Assembly: GCA_038203635.1 (NCBI GenBank)
Contig: JBBRDT010000008.1
Location: 1-57,244, forward strand
DNA: 57,244 nucleotides
Reading direction: 5' to 3'
Source: DASRIA01 sp038203635
GTDB taxonomy: Bacteria; Actinomycetota; Thermoleophilia; Solirubrobacterales; JBBDJG01
Shown here piece by piece: positions 16,971-24,232 of the stretch (the stretch's first letter is position 1; every line of letters starts with the position of its first letter). The notes beneath the pieces are model-generated. The model had not been told where the DNA came from. It ran no database searches and saw only the letters and a list, made by a program, of their open reading frames with translations. The translations under genes were made by a program, and so were the position numbers.

Positions 16971-17677
16971 GCGACGCGGGTGAGGACCTCGTCGCGTGCC
17001 TGCGCGAGGTCCTCGTGGTCGTCGATCTCGATCCAGGCGTGCCCGTCGACGGGCACGAGGCCCACGGGGACGGCGGCGGCGAGCTCCTGGATCGCGTCCT
17101 CGTAGTACACGTCGAGGGGTCCATCCCGCACGAAGCGCTCGAGCACCTCGGCGAGCTGCGGGCCATGCGCGGGGTCGATCCGCAACAGGCCGATGTACTC
17201 GGGATGGGGCCCGACCGGCGCATCCTTGCTGAGAACCGCGAGCCGGCCGTCACGGGCCACGGCCTTCATCGACTCGGCGTCCACCCCGTGATCCGATGCG
17301 CACAGCACGGCAGAGCCGGCGGTGGCGATCAGCGCGCGGCCGATCGCGTCCTCGAACAGCACGTCGCTGTTCACGACGTAGCACCCGCGGGCGACCACAT
17401 CGCGCGCGCACCACAGCGAGTAGACGTTGCCGTGCTCGGCGTAGTGGGGGTTGAAGCGCTCCGCGGTGACGAGGTCGCCGAGTGGGCGCAGCGCATCCCG
17501 GGCGTGACCCGTGACGGCCACGACCTCGCCGACGCCCGCCGCGCGCAGGCTCGACAGCGCCCGCTCGGCAAGCGACACGCCGCCGACGTCGAGCAGCGCC
17601 TTGGGAGCAGCGTCCGTGAGCGGGCGCAGGCGACGGCCTTCGCCCGCGGCGAGGTAGACGACAGGAAGAACCGTCAT
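16967..17677 (-). CDS. LicC/IPCT-like nucleotidyltransferase (probable CDP-alcohol synthesis)
   Basis: A 236-residue nucleotidyltransferase. It starts TVLPVVYLAAGEGRRLRPLT with the G-x-G-x-R-L-x-P-L-T signature, followed by APKALLDVGG with the catalytic Lys. The block NPHYAEHGNVYSLWCAR resembles the N-x-Y-x-x-x-N-x-x-S-L-x-x-A motif of LicC and inositol-1-phosphate cytidylyltransferases, which make CDP-alcohols. Beside a G1P dehydrogenase and a CDP-alcohol phosphotransferase, the likely reaction is CTP + glycerol-1-phosphate to CDP-glycerol (inference). ATG 17677 and ATG 17698 are both possible starts; both overlap the divergent gene's start region. No clear ribosome-binding site is seen for either. 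Confidence 0.88.
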   Translation of the reverse strand: MTVLPVVYLAAGEGRRLRPLTDAAPKALLDVGGVSLAERALSSLRAAGVGEVVAVTGHARDALRPLGDLVTAERFNPHYAEHGNVYSLWCARDVVARGCYVVNSDVLFEDAIGRALIATAGSAVLCASDHGVDAESMKAVARDGRLAVLSKDAPVGPHPEYIGLLRIDPAHGPQLAEVLERFVRDGPLDVYYEDAIQELAAAVPVGLVPVDGHAWIEIDDHEDLAQARDEVLTRVA

Positions 17678-18584
17678 GGCTGGGAAAGTATCGGTCATGC
17701 CCGTCCCCCCCATCCGAGAGCTGGAGGCAATCTGTGGCGGCGAGGGCCGGGATCCGGACGCGCCGCGCGATTTCCGCAACGCCTACGCGGTGCTCGTCCG
17801 CAAGCTCTCGATCAGGATCACCTGGCTGCTCCTGCACACGCGCATGAGCGCCAATACGGTCACGGTCGTTGGCATCCTGATCGGCGTCGCGGGCGCCCTG
17901 ATGCTCGCCTGCAGCCGTTTCTGGATCCTGGTCATCGGGCTCGCACTGCTGCAGCTCTCGTTCGTGATCGACTTCTCGGACGGCGAGGTGGCGCGCTACC
18001 GCGCCCGGGAGGAGGGCACACCGACCAACGCCGGCGGCGCCTACCTGGACTGGCTCGGCCACTACTACGTGCCCGCGATCGCGATCGGCGCGCTGGCGTG
18101 GGGCGCGCACACGCAGAGCGGCCGCGACTGGCTGCTGCTCGCTGCCCTCGTGGCGATCCTGAGCGTCGTGCGCGTCGCCTACTCGGCGCGCGACCACGTG
18201 CTGCTCGGCCTGTACCGGGACAAGCCGGAGCTGCGCGCATCACCGGAGTTCCTACGCGCGGTGCTCGCGCGCCAGGGCGGTGATCCGGAGCGGCTCGACC
18301 TCGAGGGCGACTACCGCGCGCGGCGGGCGGGCGCAGCCGGGACCACGTGGCTGTGGCGGCGGTGGACCGGCTTCGGGCAGCTGCTGGTGTTCCCCGGCTT
18401 CGTGAACATGCTGACCTTGTTCGTCACGATCGACCTCGTGCTGGGCGGGCTCGACGGCGAGTATCCCGTGGTCGAGCACGTCGCCGGGCGCGAGCTGCTG
18501 ATCGGGCTATTGGGGGTCGTGCACCTCGTCCATCAGCTCCGCGCGGCTGCGCAGGGCTTCCAGGTCCTGCGGCGCCTCCCCTGA
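17676..18584 (+). CDS. CDP-alcohol phosphatidyltransferase family membrane enzyme
   Basis: A 302-residue integral membrane enzyme with about six helices. The catalytic motif reads DFSDGEVAR, then about 12 residues later GAYLDWLGH. This follows D-x2-D-G-x2-A-R...G-x3-D-x3-D, except that the last Asp, usually the catalytic base, is His here. The enzyme moves a phosphoalcohol from a CDP-alcohol to an acceptor hydroxyl. With the divergent cytidylyltransferase and G1P dehydrogenase it probably transfers phosphoglycerol to a lipid or glycan (inference). ATG 17676 has an AGGAAG site 7 bases upstream; a second ATG is at 17697. Its 3' end overlaps the convergent flippase gene by 78 bp. Confidence 0.9.
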   Translation: MAGKVSVMPVPPIRELEAICGGEGRDPDAPRDFRNAYAVLVRKLSIRITWLLLHTRMSANTVTVVGILIGVAGALMLACSRFWILVIGLALLQLSFVIDFSDGEVARYRAREEGTPTNAGGAYLDWLGHYYVPAIAIGALAWGAHTQSGRDWLLLAALVAILSVVRVAYSARDHVLLGLYRDKPELRASPEFLRAVLARQGGDPERLDLEGDYRARRAGAAGTTWLWRRWTGFGQLLVFPGFVNMLTLFVTIDLVLGGLDGEYPVVEHVAGRELLIGLLGVVHLVHQLRAAAQGFQVLRRLP

Positions 18585-20048
18585 ACCCGGCCGCGGCGCG
18601 CGCAGACGGTCCCGGATCGCGCGCAGCTGCTGCAGCTCCGCGGCGTGGAAGAACCCCGTGCCGTACAGCAGCGCCCAAAACGCCGGCACCAGCGCCGCGC
18701 GCGACACGAGGCCCACCGCGCCCGAGTCGGGCAGCAACAGCTCGCCCGCGGCGAACAGCGCGGCGGCGAACGCGACGATCCGCGCGAGCCGCGCCCATTC
18801 GAGGCCCAGGGGGAACACCCGGCGCGTGACCGCGTACATCAGCCCGACCATCACCACGTACGCCACGACCAGCGCGACGCCGGCGCCCACGATGCCGTAC
18901 GGTGGGATCAGCACCAAGTTCAGGCCGATGTTGATCGCCAGCGCGACCCCTGTGACCGGGAAGTTGTACTCCGTGCGGCCCACGCGCCCGACCGCGACAG
19001 ACAGCACGAGGTAGAGCGCGTAGAGCGTTACGCCGGTCGCGACGAGGGGGACTGCCTCGTAGGCATCGAAGAACTCGGGGGCCGCTAGCGCGCGCACCAC
19101 CCAGCGGGCCACGAGCGACAGCGCCAGCACGATCGTGAACGACACGAGCAGGTAGTAGGTGACGACCAGGGAGTACGCACGGCGCGCGTCGTCGTCGGAG
19201 CGGATCGAGTACGCAAGCGGCGGCCAGGCGAGGTTGAACGCGCGCACCACCACGGTGACCACCTGGCTGAACTTGACCGCGAGGGCGTAGAGACCGGCCT
19301 CCGCCAGCCCCGCGAGGCGTGCGAGCGCCACGCGGTCGATGACGTTGAGGGCGTAGAGCGACAGCTCCGCGGGCATCGTCGGCAGGCCGAAGCGCAGCAT
19401 GGGGCGCACGGTGGCGGCGGACGGGACCAGCGCGACGCGGCGGCGATGCACCCAGAAGAGCCCCGCCAAGATCACCGCCGAGCCGCCGAAGTTGCCGAGC
19501 AGCAGGCCGCGTGCGCCCTCGTCCGCGCCGACCACGAGCCACACGGTCAGCGCGATCGTGAGCAGCACGTTCGCCAAGCTCGCCGTGAAGTAGGCGCGCG
19601 CGCGTTCGTCCAGCCGGAACAGCGCCATCATCAGCTCGTACAGGGTGAACACCCAGAGGCCGCCGGTTGCGATCAGCATCAGCTCCGTGTCGCGGCGGTC
19701 GAGCAGCGCCTCCGACAGCGGCGCGGCAAAGACGGCCACGAGCAGCGCCCCGGCGGTGATCGCGACGATCAGGAAGCCGACCGCCGACCGAACCACCTCG
19801 CGCCGGTCGAGCGCGCGCTCGTCCTCCCTTTCGTAGTAGAACCGCAAAAGCGCCTCGATGATTCCCAGGCGGAAGAAGATGCTGAATGCGACGACCGTCG
19901 CGAGCAGCACCTCGGCCGCGCCGTAGTCCGCCCGCGTGAGGTGCCGGGTGTAGAGCGGCAGCAGCGCGACGGCGAACAGCTTCGAGATGACGCTCGAGGC
20001 CGTGTAGGCGGCCCCGGTCGACGCCAGCCGCCTGAACAGGTCGCCCAT
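18507..20048 (-). CDS. Wzx-type polysaccharide flippase (MOP superfamily)
   Basis: A 513-residue membrane protein with about 12-14 predicted helices. The start TASSVISKLFAVALLPLYTR and the block LTRADYGAAEVLLA match the Polysacc_synt family, as do RFGLPTMPAELSLYALNVID and AGLAEAGLYALAVKFSQVV. It would flip undecaprenyl-linked glycan repeat units to the outer face. It lies directly behind the O-antigen-ligase-like gene, with no base between stop and start (TAG then ATG). The last 40 residues are a soluble tail encoded where the gene overlaps the convergent CDP-alcohol transferase. Confidence 0.92.
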   Translation of the reverse strand: MGDLFRRLASTGAAYTASSVISKLFAVALLPLYTRHLTRADYGAAEVLLATVVAFSIFFRLGIIEALLRFYYEREDERALDRREVVRSAVGFLIVAITAGALLVAVFAAPLSEALLDRRDTELMLIATGGLWVFTLYELMMALFRLDERARAYFTASLANVLLTIALTVWLVVGADEGARGLLLGNFGGSAVILAGLFWVHRRRVALVPSAATVRPMLRFGLPTMPAELSLYALNVIDRVALARLAGLAEAGLYALAVKFSQVVTVVVRAFNLAWPPLAYSIRSDDDARRAYSLVVTYYLLVSFTIVLALSLVARWVVRALAAPEFFDAYEAVPLVATGVTLYALYLVLSVAVGRVGRTEYNFPVTGVALAINIGLNLVLIPPYGIVGAGVALVVAYVVMVGLMYAVTRRVFPLGLEWARLARIVAFAAALFAAGELLLPDSGAVGLVSRAALVPAFWALLYGTGFFHAAELQQLRAIRDRLRAPRPGSGEAPQDLEALRSRAELMDEVHDPQ

Positions 20049-21620
20049 CTAGGAGGTTGCGGGGATCGGGTCGCTGCGCGCCGCGGACGTCCGCACCCGC
20101 GCCTCGCTCAGCTTCGCGAGCGGCGCCAGTGCCGCGCCGGCCGCGAGGATCACCCACGTGAACGGATCCTCGAGGAACGCGGCGTAGACCATCGTGTGGA
20201 CGAGCAGCGCGACGAACATCGCCGCCAGTGCCGCGCGCGCGACGCGCGGGCCGCCGCCCGCTGTCCCGGGTGCACCTGCACGCGCGGCCGCGCGGTCGCC
20301 GAACAGCACCACCAGTGCCGACGCGACCACCGCGAGGTAGGCGGCGAGACCGATCAGCCCCTGCTCGGCCGCCACGGTCACCGGCATCGTGTGCGACGCC
20401 GACACCGCCTGCTGCTGGTTCCCCTTCCTCTCCTGCCGGTACGCGCGTCCGAACGCACCGGAGCCGTAGCCCTGCACCGGCCGGTTTGCGAACAGCTCCA
20501 GCCCTCCGCCGATCAGGTCCGAGCGGCCGCTGGTGACCTCCGTCAGTCCAGATGTGCTCCCCAACTCGATCTTCAGCGTGTCCTGGAACGCGACGGCGAT
20601 CACGGCAGCCAGTGCGACACCCGCCACCGCAGCCGCAGCGGTGCGGCGCACGTCCCAGCGCAGCGCGGCGAGCACGGCGAGGCCGGCCAGCAAGGCGGCG
20701 AAGCTCGACTGGGAGAAGGTCAGCACCAGCCCTCCCCACAGCACGGCGAGGACCCCGCCCGCCACCACCGCGGTGGCAGGCCTGCGGGTCCACAGCAGAA
20801 ATGCGGCTACCGCCGTCATCACCAGCGCGAGGAACCGGCCGTACACGTTGGGGTCCCAGAAGACCGAGTTCACGCGGAAATAGGACTCGAACTGGTTTGC
20901 GGCGATCACCTTCGGGTTCCAGAACAACTCGCGGCGGTGGTATTCCCAGAAGCCGATCGCACAGAACACCACCGCGAGTGCGACCAGCACGCCAAGGCAG
21001 GCGAGCACCATCTGGCGGGTCCATTGCACCTCTCGCAGTAGGACGAACAGAAGCGCGAACGGGACGAAGAAGAAGACCACCTGCTCGAGAGCGGTGTCGA
21101 AGTCCTTCGAATACAGCGCCTGAAACGCATAGAGCACGAGGAACGCGGCGAGCGCGAGCGTCAGGGGGCGGGCGGGATCGCCGTCTGCGGGGGAAGCTCG
21201 GTCGTGCAGCGCCCGCCAGGCATACGCGGCGCAGCCTCCGGCGATCACCAGGTACAGCGGCACCAGCAGGTTGCTCGTGGTGCCCGCGGCCTCGATCGGT
21301 ACCCGGAAGGGGAGCACCGCCACGACGACCATCGGGAGCGCTTCGGGGCGACGCACGAACACCGACCCCAGCAGCGTCACGACCAGCAACGCAACGACGC
21401 TCAGCGCTGCGAACCGCGCCCCGCTGTCGGTCAGCGAGTGCCATTGGTCGGTGTCCGAGATGTGATCGATGAGGATCACCGCGGCGAGCACCAGCGCGAG
21501 CCCCATCCACGCGCACCGGCGGCGTGGGGCGCGATCCACCAGGACACAAGCCGCCGCGAGCGCCGCCAGCACGATCCCGGCCTTGGGCGCGGCGGCGCCT
21601 ACCGCGAGAGCAGGACCCAT
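20049..21620 (-). CDS. O-antigen ligase/polymerase-like membrane protein
   Basis: A 523-residue protein with about 12 membrane helices and a large periplasmic-type loop containing GSTSGLTEVTSGRSDLIGGG and VQGYGSGAFGRAYRQ. That loop is where Wzy_C/WaaL proteins carry their conserved arginine and G-x-G-x-G-like stretch. It would polymerise or ligate the exported glycan. It overlaps the preceding gene (the Ig-domain protein) by 22 bp and is followed without a gap by the flippase, so the three are one transcription unit. Polymerase and ligase cannot be told apart from sequence. Confidence 0.85.
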   Translation of the reverse strand: MGPALAVGAAAPKAGIVLAALAAACVLVDRAPRRRCAWMGLALVLAAVILIDHISDTDQWHSLTDSGARFAALSVVALLVVTLLGSVFVRRPEALPMVVVAVLPFRVPIEAAGTTSNLLVPLYLVIAGGCAAYAWRALHDRASPADGDPARPLTLALAAFLVLYAFQALYSKDFDTALEQVVFFFVPFALLFVLLREVQWTRQMVLACLGVLVALAVVFCAIGFWEYHRRELFWNPKVIAANQFESYFRVNSVFWDPNVYGRFLALVMTAVAAFLLWTRRPATAVVAGGVLAVLWGGLVLTFSQSSFAALLAGLAVLAALRWDVRRTAAAAVAGVALAAVIAVAFQDTLKIELGSTSGLTEVTSGRSDLIGGGLELFANRPVQGYGSGAFGRAYRQERKGNQQQAVSASHTMPVTVAAEQGLIGLAAYLAVVASALVVLFGDRAAARAGAPGTAGGGPRVARAALAAMFVALLVHTMVYAAFLEDPFTWVILAAGAALAPLAKLSEARVRTSAARSDPIPATS

Positions 21621-23407
21621 AGCCGTCGCATTATCCGCTCGGCGGCGGGCGAGGTCCGAAGCGCGCGCGCGAAGCCGTCGATGCCGACGCGTGCCACGAT
21701 CCCCGCGTCCTGGCGGTAGACCACGACTGCAGCGCGCTCGGCGCCAGTCCCGGCGGACGCGAGCACCCGCACGTTGCGCGGCAGGTCGACGGACTCTTCG
21801 AGCGGACCGAACGGGCCGAACGCCGCCGGCACCCCGGCGAAGAACCGGATGCTGTCACCGAGGATCGCGACCGGCGCAGCCTGGCGCTCGAGGCGGACCC
21901 GCTCCCCGAAAGGTGTCCGTCGTGATCGAGTCGCGCCCACCAGCTCGCTCGCCACGCCGCGATCGTCCCTCCGGACGCCGACGCTCCACTCGAATCCATG
22001 CCGGCCGGTCCACGCCACGCGGCCGCCTCCGCGCAGGTAGTCGCGCAACAGCCGCTGGACCCGCCGCGGGGCGAACCGCGGGGCGCCGGCAAACAGCACA
22101 CCGCTGTACCTGTCGATCCGCGGTCCTCCGGGCTGGGCGAGCAGCAGGTCGGTCGTGATCTCGTAGCGCAGCCGCTCGCGATCGAGGAAGCCGAGCAGAT
22201 TCGACTCGTCGGTCTGAAACCCGGGCGGCATGCCGTCCCCGGCAAAGGGCCGGCGGACGCTCACGCGGCGCTCGGCCGGCAGCACATCCGGGTAGCCGTC
22301 GCCATCGTGCTCGAGCCGGTTGCGCGCCTGCCAGGAGGCCGCGGGCAGCACGACCAGGACCCGCTCGTTCCGTGCGCCCTCTACCGCGAACGGGGTCGTG
22401 TACCGGTGCGCGCCGACCCGGACCGTGAGCAGGGCCACGCCGGAGCGTCCGCGCGGCGCCCGCACGACCAGCGTGCGGGACCGCCGCGACCCGCGCGCCA
22501 CCGGGCGCCGGGCGCCGAGGCGGCGAACGCTCCATCGATAGCGACGGCCGTCCGCCGCGACGGTGAACTCGGTACGCGTCCCGGCTCGCACGGCATCTCG
22601 CCCGCCGGCCGCGACGTACGTGACAGCCAGTCCCGGGTGACCGCGGACCTCGCCGCGCGCGGGCGGGACGTCACGCGGCCCGACGTTGCCGGCGGCGTCC
22701 TGGCCGCGCACGACCATCAGGTACGCGCCCGCCGGCGCCGCGCCTCCACCGGTCACGCGACCGTCCCAGCGCACGCTCGACTTGTCGCGCGGGATGTCGC
22801 GCCGTGCGACCAGGCGCGGGCGCCCGCGGTCGGTGCGATAGACGAGCAACCTTGCTCGCCGCGAGGGGCCGGTGAACCGCAGCGTCGCCGAGTTTGCGCG
22901 ACCCTCGCCGTCGGGCGATATCGACTCCGGCGACACGTAGCGCACGACCATCCGCGGCGGCACGGTGTCGAGGAAGAGCTTGCGCGATGACGTCACCGTG
23001 CGGCCCTGGTTTCGCAGGCCGGCACGCAGGTGGTACTCGCCGTTCGGAGCGACCCTGCCCGCATCGTTGCGGCCGTCCCAGCGGAAGCGATGGCGGGTGC
23101 CGCGCTCCAGGAAGACGTCCTCGGCAAGCGTGCGCACCTCGTCCCCGTCCCGCGTCACCATCGACACCGTCACATCGTCCGAGCGGCGCAGGCGGAACGC
23201 GAACAGGGCCGAGTCGAAACGCCCGTCGCCGTTCGGAGAGAAGCTGCGCCGGAACGTCAGCTGCTCGATCACCGGCGCGGCCCGCTTCAACCGCGTCGTC
23301 ACGAAGAAGGCCGCGAACGTCGCGACCACGAGCCCCGCGAAGACGAGCGCCGGCACCGCGGCCGGCCGCACGAACCGGCGGGCCAAGCTACGACCGTCCC
23401 GCCACAA
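21599..23407 (-). CDS. Membrane-anchored protein with two FlgD-like Ig repeats and a DMFase-beta-like C-terminal domain
   Basis: A protein of up to 602 residues with one N-terminal membrane helix (about 17-37). Two FlgD-like Ig repeats follow: FSPNGDGRFDSALFAF...WDGRNDAGRVAPNGEYHLRA at about 55-135, and ISPDGEGRANSATLRF...VRWDGRV...AGAYLMVVRG at about 160-240. From about residue 340 there is a domain reading RVLVVLPAASWQARN and GVLFAGAPRFAPRRV, which resembles the C-terminal domain of N,N-dimethylformamidase beta subunits. The role is unknown; an extracytoplasmic glycan-handling function is plausible from context. The longest start is TTG 23407; TTG and GTG codons 7 and 12 positions later are also possible. 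Confidence 0.75.
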   Translation of the reverse strand: MWRDGRSLARRFVRPAAVPALVFAGLVVATFAAFFVTTRLKRAAPVIEQLTFRRSFSPNGDGRFDSALFAFRLRRSDDVTVSMVTRDGDEVRTLAEDVFLERGTRHRFRWDGRNDAGRVAPNGEYHLRAGLRNQGRTVTSSRKLFLDTVPPRMVVRYVSPESISPDGEGRANSATLRFTGPSRRARLLVYRTDRGRPRLVARRDIPRDKSSVRWDGRVTGGGAAPAGAYLMVVRGQDAAGNVGPRDVPPARGEVRGHPGLAVTYVAAGGRDAVRAGTRTEFTVAADGRRYRWSVRRLGARRPVARGSRRSRTLVVRAPRGRSGVALLTVRVGAHRYTTPFAVEGARNERVLVVLPAASWQARNRLEHDGDGYPDVLPAERRVSVRRPFAGDGMPPGFQTDESNLLGFLDRERLRYEITTDLLLAQPGGPRIDRYSGVLFAGAPRFAPRRVQRLLRDYLRGGGRVAWTGRHGFEWSVGVRRDDRGVASELVGATRSRRTPFGERVRLERQAAPVAILGDSIRFFAGVPAAFGPFGPLEESVDLPRNVRVLASAGTGAERAAVVVYRQDAGIVARVGIDGFARALRTSPAAERIMRRLWVLLSR

Positions 23408-23408
23408 A

Positions 23409-23471
23409 CCGGTCGATCTGGTTACAGATCAATCCCGTCACAAACCGGTCGATCTGCTTACAGATCGACCG
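23409..23471. repeat. Two copies of the GATCTG-N4-CAGATC palindrome
   Basis: Copy 1 (23409-23430) has GATCTG-GTTA-CAGATC with a decayed right flank. Copy 2 (23446-23471) is a perfect 11-bp inverted repeat, CGGTCGATCTG-CTTA-CAGATCGACCG. Both are preceded by CACAAAC, so the unit is also a direct repeat of about 36 bp. They lie between a LytR_C-domain gene and the Ig-domain gene on the same strand. Related copies occur at 27370 and 39326. Confidence 0.85.
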
Positions 23472-23479
23472 TTGTTTTC

Positions 23480-24229
23480 TCACTGTCGATCCGTGCCGAC
23501 CAGGATCAGGACATCGAACGAGCCGGCGATCTCCTGGTTGACCGAATCGACGGGGCCTGTCTTGCTGATGCCGAGCCGGTTTGCGACGGCCCGCGCCGCG
23601 CGGGCCTGCCCGGCCCTGTAGAGAACCTCGGACTCCGTCTGATCGACACGAGCCGCGTTGCCGGTCGTGCCCGGCGTGAACCCGGCGGCGCTGGCTTCCT
23701 CGGCCACCTGCGCCGCAAGGCCCTGGACTCCCGTCCCGTTCAGGACGGCGACGGTCACCTGCGACGGATCGATGTTGACGCGGCGACGGTCGGTGCGGTC
23801 GTCGCCACCGCGGTCCTTCTTCCGTTCAGGGGTGGGTTGGGATGCCGTGGAGGCGCCGTCGTCGCCGGTCAGCTGGATCACGCCGAAGGCGACGCCACCG
23901 GCCACCAGCAGGCCCGCGACGGTCATCGCGATGTACCGCGCGTACGGAATATGCACGTTGCGTATTCGCTCACGCAGCGGTTTTCGCTTGCGCGGCTCCG
24001 CGGCCTGGGAGAAAGGCGTGGCCGGCAGCGAATGCTGCGCCGCCGCGGTGGCCGGAGCGACCTCGGTCGCGCGGTCGCCCTGCTCCAACGCGCGCTCGGG
24101 AGCGCGGCCCGCCCAGTCGCGCAGGCGGCGCACGTCGCGCGCCTGCGAGAAGTAGAGCAGGGCCAGGATCGCCAGCCCCAGGAAGGCTGCCATCCCGACG
24201 TACGAGCCTACGCGCTCGACCAGCTCCAC
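23480..24229 (-). CDS. LytR_C-domain membrane protein
   Basis: A 249-residue protein with two membrane helices: residues about 8-28 and about 98-120 (YIAMTVAGLLVAGGVAFGVI). A basic linker lies between them, and a charged Asp/Arg/Lys stretch follows the second helix. The last 90 residues (VTVAVLNGTGVQGLAAQVAE, then ASAAGFTPGTTGNA) form a LytR_C domain, the extracytoplasmic module often attached to LytR-CpsA-Psr wall-polymer ligases. Here the ligase domain is absent. GTG 24229 lies 3 bp after the stop of the dehydratase gene, so it is part of the glycan operon. It may help attach polysaccharide to the wall (inference). Confidence 0.85.
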   Translation of the reverse strand: MELVERVGSYVGMAAFLGLAILALLYFSQARDVRRLRDWAGRAPERALEQGDRATEVAPATAAAQHSLPATPFSQAAEPRKRKPLRERIRNVHIPYARYIAMTVAGLLVAGGVAFGVIQLTGDDGASTASQPTPERKKDRGGDDRTDRRRVNIDPSQVTVAVLNGTGVQGLAAQVAEEASAAGFTPGTTGNAARVDQTESEVLYRAGQARAARAVANRLGISKTGPVDSVNQEIAGSFDVLILVGTDRQ

Positions 24230-24232
24230 GTT

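Noticed and set aside
18424..21549. Open frame of 1041 codons overlapping the flippase and ligase genes on the same strand
   Set aside because: The translation is Arg/Gly/Ala-rich and featureless, while the two overlapping frames encode clear membrane protein families.
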